16,376 nucleotides of DNA from the NCBI RefSeq assembly GCF_002847525.1, contig NZ_PKKM01000008.1, forward strand, positions 124,777 through 141,152, in the 5' to 3' direction. Below are positions 14,466-16,376 of this stretch, piece after piece. A program made the translations under genes and the position numbers. This DNA is from Schaalia odontolytica. GTDB taxonomy: Bacteria; Actinomycetota; Actinomycetes; Actinomycetales; Actinomycetaceae. The notes under the pieces were generated by a model. That model was not told the DNA's origin. It worked only from the letters and a program-made list of their open reading frames with translations, and did no database searches. The first letter of the stretch is position 1. Each line of letters begins with the position of its first letter.

Positions 14466-15247
14466 GTGGCCTGTGGAATCGTCGCTGGGCCGGGTGGTCC
14501 ACAGGTCGATGCCGACGCTGGCGAGTGCTTTCTCATCGTCAATATATTGGGCCGTCAGGTCGGTGACGCGCGCGCCCGTGTTGATGGCCACGGCCGCGAT
14601 GGTGTCGATCGCGTCGGTCAGGCGTTGCTTGGTTGGTGCCGCGAGCATGAGGGTGGTTCCGACGCGCGAGTAACGCAGGCCTCGCCCCGTGGCGTACCTG
14701 TCAAGGTCGAGCAGGGCCGCGTCGGCAAGGACACTCACGATCGGGTTGGTGTCGAGGCCTGGGCGAACTCGTCGATGATGGGCGCGTCGGTGCCGGGCAG
14801 GGCCAGCGCTGACAGGCCCGCTCGGGTCACGAGGCCTGGGTCGGCTGGGCGGAGGGAGGCTCGCGCGAGGTGGTGGTTGCCGTGGTCGTAGTCGTCGGAG
14901 ACTCCCCTACTGAAGGCGTCGTGTCCTGCTCGCGTGTCGTCGTAGGTGCCGTGGGGGCGTTCTGCGGCGAGCCGGCGTTCGAGGGTTTCGCGCGCCGATT
15001 CGTCCAGGAGTGCGCGGTGACGCTGTCAGCTGTCGCGAGAGTGTTCGCGTCGAAGTGCAGTCATGCGTGGCGGTGCCCAGTCGCTGGCGGCAAGGACGCG
15101 GAGCTAGTCATCGGTGGGGCTCCCCGACGTGGGGGTGTTCGCTCTGGTGGGGTTGGGCTCTGCTGTGAGGAGTCGGCGTCTGGCGCGAGTGAGGGCCTCG
15201 GTGGTGATTGCTTCTCTTAGGAACGAGGCCGCGGCAAGTGTCGTCAT
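14466..15247 (-). pseudogene. Degenerate reverse-transcriptase-like domain fused to cas1 (remnant)
   Basis: The ATG at 15247 has GGAAGGA seven bases upstream and gives TLAAASFLREAITTEALTRA, like an RT-Cas1 N-terminus, but reaches TAG at 15104-15106. The same frame continues past that stop and a TGA (LAASDWAPPRMTALRREHSR, then HDAFSRGVSDDYDHGNHHLA) to about 14757. A further frame change gives GLDTNPIVSVLADAALLDLD then GLRYSRVGTTLMLAAPTKQR. These align by eye with the RT pattern 'GLPQGxPLSPLLAxxxLxxLD...LRYxRYADDxxLLA'. The YADD catalytic Asp pair is replaced by Thr-Thr (VGTT). The segment then runs in frame into Cas1. Known RT-Cas1 fusions acquire spacers from RNA in type III systems. RT ancestry is inferred from this pattern match; the open part alone (MSVLAD..., from 14738) could be mistaken for a separate gene. 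Confidence 0.55.
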
Positions 15248-15498
15248 TGTCTGTCCTTCCAGTCAACAACCTTGCTGTTACTCTCCAACTGTAAAGTGTG
15301 ATGGTGGAACAACACGCCGGTAACGGCGGCGATTTCCGGGGCGTCACCGGCCCCGCATACGGTCCGCGGCGATGCATGTAGGCGCAACGAAAGGTCTGAT
15401 ATCCTACCCTTGTGCTTGCCGGTCGGAGGGGTGCTTTTTCGACCACTGGCGATCCGACATGGCGTTCCCCCTGGTCGCGGAGTGCGACACGCCGGGCA
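15248..15498 (+). promoter_or_regulatory. CRISPR leader / divergent promoter region
   Basis: About 250 bases between the leftward RT-cas1 start and the first repeat, the normal place for a leader. It holds no gene. Two GC hairpins sit side by side: CGCCG-GTAA-CGGCG (15315-15328) and CGGGGC/GCCCCG (15337-15342 and 15350-15355). A TGATATCCT element (about 15396-15404) could be an extended -10 box for rightward array transcription, but no good -35 box is seen. Orientation is argued from the repeat hairpin and tag, the adaptation genes on this side, and the damaged repeat at the far end. Confidence 0.5.
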
Positions 15499-16278
15499 GT
15501 TAGAAAGCACCGAGCGCCATAAGGTGTATTAATACGTGCCTCCACAGGGGTTCGAACCCTGGACCCGCGGATTGAAGTGAGAAAGCACCGAGCGCCATAA
15601 GGTACATTAAGACATGCGCCCCTCACTCTGTTCCATCACCTTCCACGAGTTAGAAAGCACCGAGCACCATAAGGCGCATTAAGACGTGAGGAATACTGTT
15701 CCTCGTGTGGGTTCGTGGGAGGTTAGAAAGCACCGAGCGCCATAAGGTACATTAAGACGCATTCATGATCTTTGGCACGTATTTTTCGGTTTCGCCGGTT
15801 AGAAAGCATCGAGCGACAAACGGCGCATTATGACTACAGCTTGTCAGTGATCTTCTTGTACTTTTCGGGAGCGGGTTAGAAAGCACCGAGCGCCATAAGG
15901 TGCATTAAGACTCCTCTACGTAAGCCTTCGATCCGTTGAAGTTCTTAGTTAGAAAGCACCGAGCGCCATAAGGCGCATTAAGACGTTGCGATAGGGAGCT
16001 CATAGATGGTGGTGTTCTTGAGCTGGTTAGAAAGCGCCGAGCGCCATAAGATGCATTAAGACCGCCAAAACCGCCCGCCACGTGTGGGAAATGACCGGCG
16101 TTAGAAAGCGCCGAGTGCCATGAGGTGCATTAAGACGAAGTAGCCCCAGAGTCCATTTGAAGAAGTGAGAGCTACGGTTAGAAAGCACCGAGCGCCATAA
16201 GGCGCATTAAGACGCGACCTGCACACACGTCTGGATGTAGCCCCAATACGCCGTTAGAAAGCGCGCAGCGTCATAAGG
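15499..16278 (+). CRISPR. CRISPR array: ten 37-nt repeats plus one truncated repeat, 10 spacers
   Basis: Repeats start at 15499, 15577, 15649, 15722, 15798, 15875, 15948, 16026, 16100 and 16177, each 37 bases; an eleventh starts at 16253 and is cut after 26 bases. Spacers are 41, 35, 36, 39, 40, 36, 41, 37, 40 and 39 bases. The consensus begins GTTAGAAAGCACCGAGCGCC and ends ATAAGGYGCATTAAGAC. GCGCC-ATAA-GGYGC (positions 16-29) folds into a five-pair hairpin, and exactly eight bases (ATTAAGAC) follow it, as expected for a Cas6 cut leaving an 8-nt crRNA tag. Repeats vary strongly: the first ends TTAATAC, the second begins GTGAG, the fifth (15798) has several changes in the stem and tag, and the eighth and ninth carry GCGCC for GCACC. 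Variable spacer length fits type III. Transcription is inferred rightward. Confidence 0.95.
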
Positions 16279-16376
16279 GGCTCTTCATAATTGAGGGTGT
16301 AGTTGGGGTCTGAATCCTCCGGTTTCGAGGAGTGCTCGGGTGATGTAGTGGTTGAGGTTTCGGAATCCGAGTGCGG
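16279..16376 (-). mobile_element. End of an ISL3-like insertion sequence, cut by the window edge
   Basis: The last CRISPR repeat is abruptly replaced at 16279 by GGCTCTTCATAATTGAGGG, and GGCTCTTC is how many ISL3-family terminal inverted repeats begin (from memory). Six bases inside this end is the stop codon of a leftward transposase. The other end and any 8-base target duplication lie outside the window. Confidence 0.6.
16285..16376 (-). CDS. Transposase C-terminus (ISL3-like), partial
   Basis: Only the last 29 codons and the stop (TGA at 16285-16287) are inside the window; the gene continues beyond the right edge. The reading is ALGFRNLNHYITRALLETGG then FRPQLHPQL, which matches the usual tail of ISL3-type DDE transposases ('GFRNxxNYxxRxLLxxGGF', from memory). 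The gene is inserted at the distal end of the CRISPR array. The bulk of the protein and its catalytic residues cannot be seen, so whether it is intact is unknown. Confidence 0.65.
   Translation of the reverse strand, partial: ALGFRNLNHYITRALLETGGFRPQLHPQL

Noticed and set aside
14193..14738. Treating the 181-codon minus-strand frame as a separate intact gene
   Set aside because: Its first part matches RT motifs and its second part is the start of Cas1; both continue in other frames upstream and downstream, so it is a fragment of a broken fusion.
13859..14891. Plus-strand open frames opposite the cas1/RT-like region (13859-14206, 14421-14891)
   Set aside because: Val/Gly/Ala/Arg-rich shadows without motifs; the minus strand carries clear Cas1 signatures in the same interval.
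15315..15355. Two GC hairpins in the leader as an intrinsic terminator
   Set aside because: Neither is followed by a U-run on either strand, and no gene ends nearby.
15536..15576. A tRNA gene in the minus orientation
   Set aside because: Only a T-arm, part of the acceptor 3' strand and part of an anticodon arm exist, bounded exactly by CRISPR repeats; it is a spacer, not a gene.
15108..15626. A 172-codon minus-strand open frame running through the leader and first CRISPR repeats
   Set aside because: It encodes repeated peptides only because it crosses CRISPR repeats, and it overlaps the real RT-cas1 start; no support as a gene.

Overview
The window looks like high-GC actinobacterial DNA, most like an Actinomyces/Schaalia-type organism. 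That placement is an inference from GC-rich coding, GTG/TTG starts and a secreted subtilase with choline-binding-type wall repeats. It carries a compact CRISPR-Cas type III locus whose effector half is intact and whose spacer-acquisition half is ruined.

Layout: (1) 1-2559, minus strand: a secreted S8 serine protease ending in wall-binding repeats, probably unrelated to the CRISPR locus. (2) 2560-2975: an AT-rich divergent regulatory region. (3) 2976-13506, plus strand: one tight operon of cas6, a two-TM membrane protein gene, an HD-less cas10 with intact GGDD, a Cas7+Csx10/Cas5-like fusion, a double-Cas7 fusion, a small Csx19-like protein and a large TIGR03986-like 'Cas7-insertion' RAMP. From memory, the order cas10 / cas7-cas5 / cas7-2x / csx19 / cas7-insertion is that of type III-D variant (III-Dv) systems, which build the effector from fused Cas7 units. 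(4) 13511-15247, minus strand: a decayed adaptation module. It has a frameshifted cas2, overlapped by a cas1 with two frameshifts and an internal deletion, preceded by what reads as a degenerate reverse-transcriptase domain (an RT-Cas1 remnant). (5) 15248-15498: leader region between the divergent RT-cas1 start and the array. (6) 15499-16278: a CRISPR array of ten full 37-nt repeats plus one truncated repeat, with 10 spacers of 35-41 nt. The repeats are unusually polymorphic. (7) 16279-16376: the end of an ISL3-like insertion sequence that cuts the last repeat; only the transposase C-terminus is in the window.

How it would work (inference): Cas6 cuts the array transcript 3' of the small repeat hairpin, leaving an 8-nt ATTAAGAC tag. 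The fused-Cas7 complex uses the crRNA to bind RNA, Cas10 (GGDD) makes cyclic oligoadenylate, and the two-TM protein is the only candidate in the window for the cyclic-oligoadenylate-activated effector. Without working RT-Cas1/Cas2 the spacer set should be frozen, which fits the drifting repeats. The best candidates for something undescribed are the two-TM protein, the inactivated RT-like-Cas1 and a leader-proximal spacer that looks like the antisense of a tRNA 3' half.
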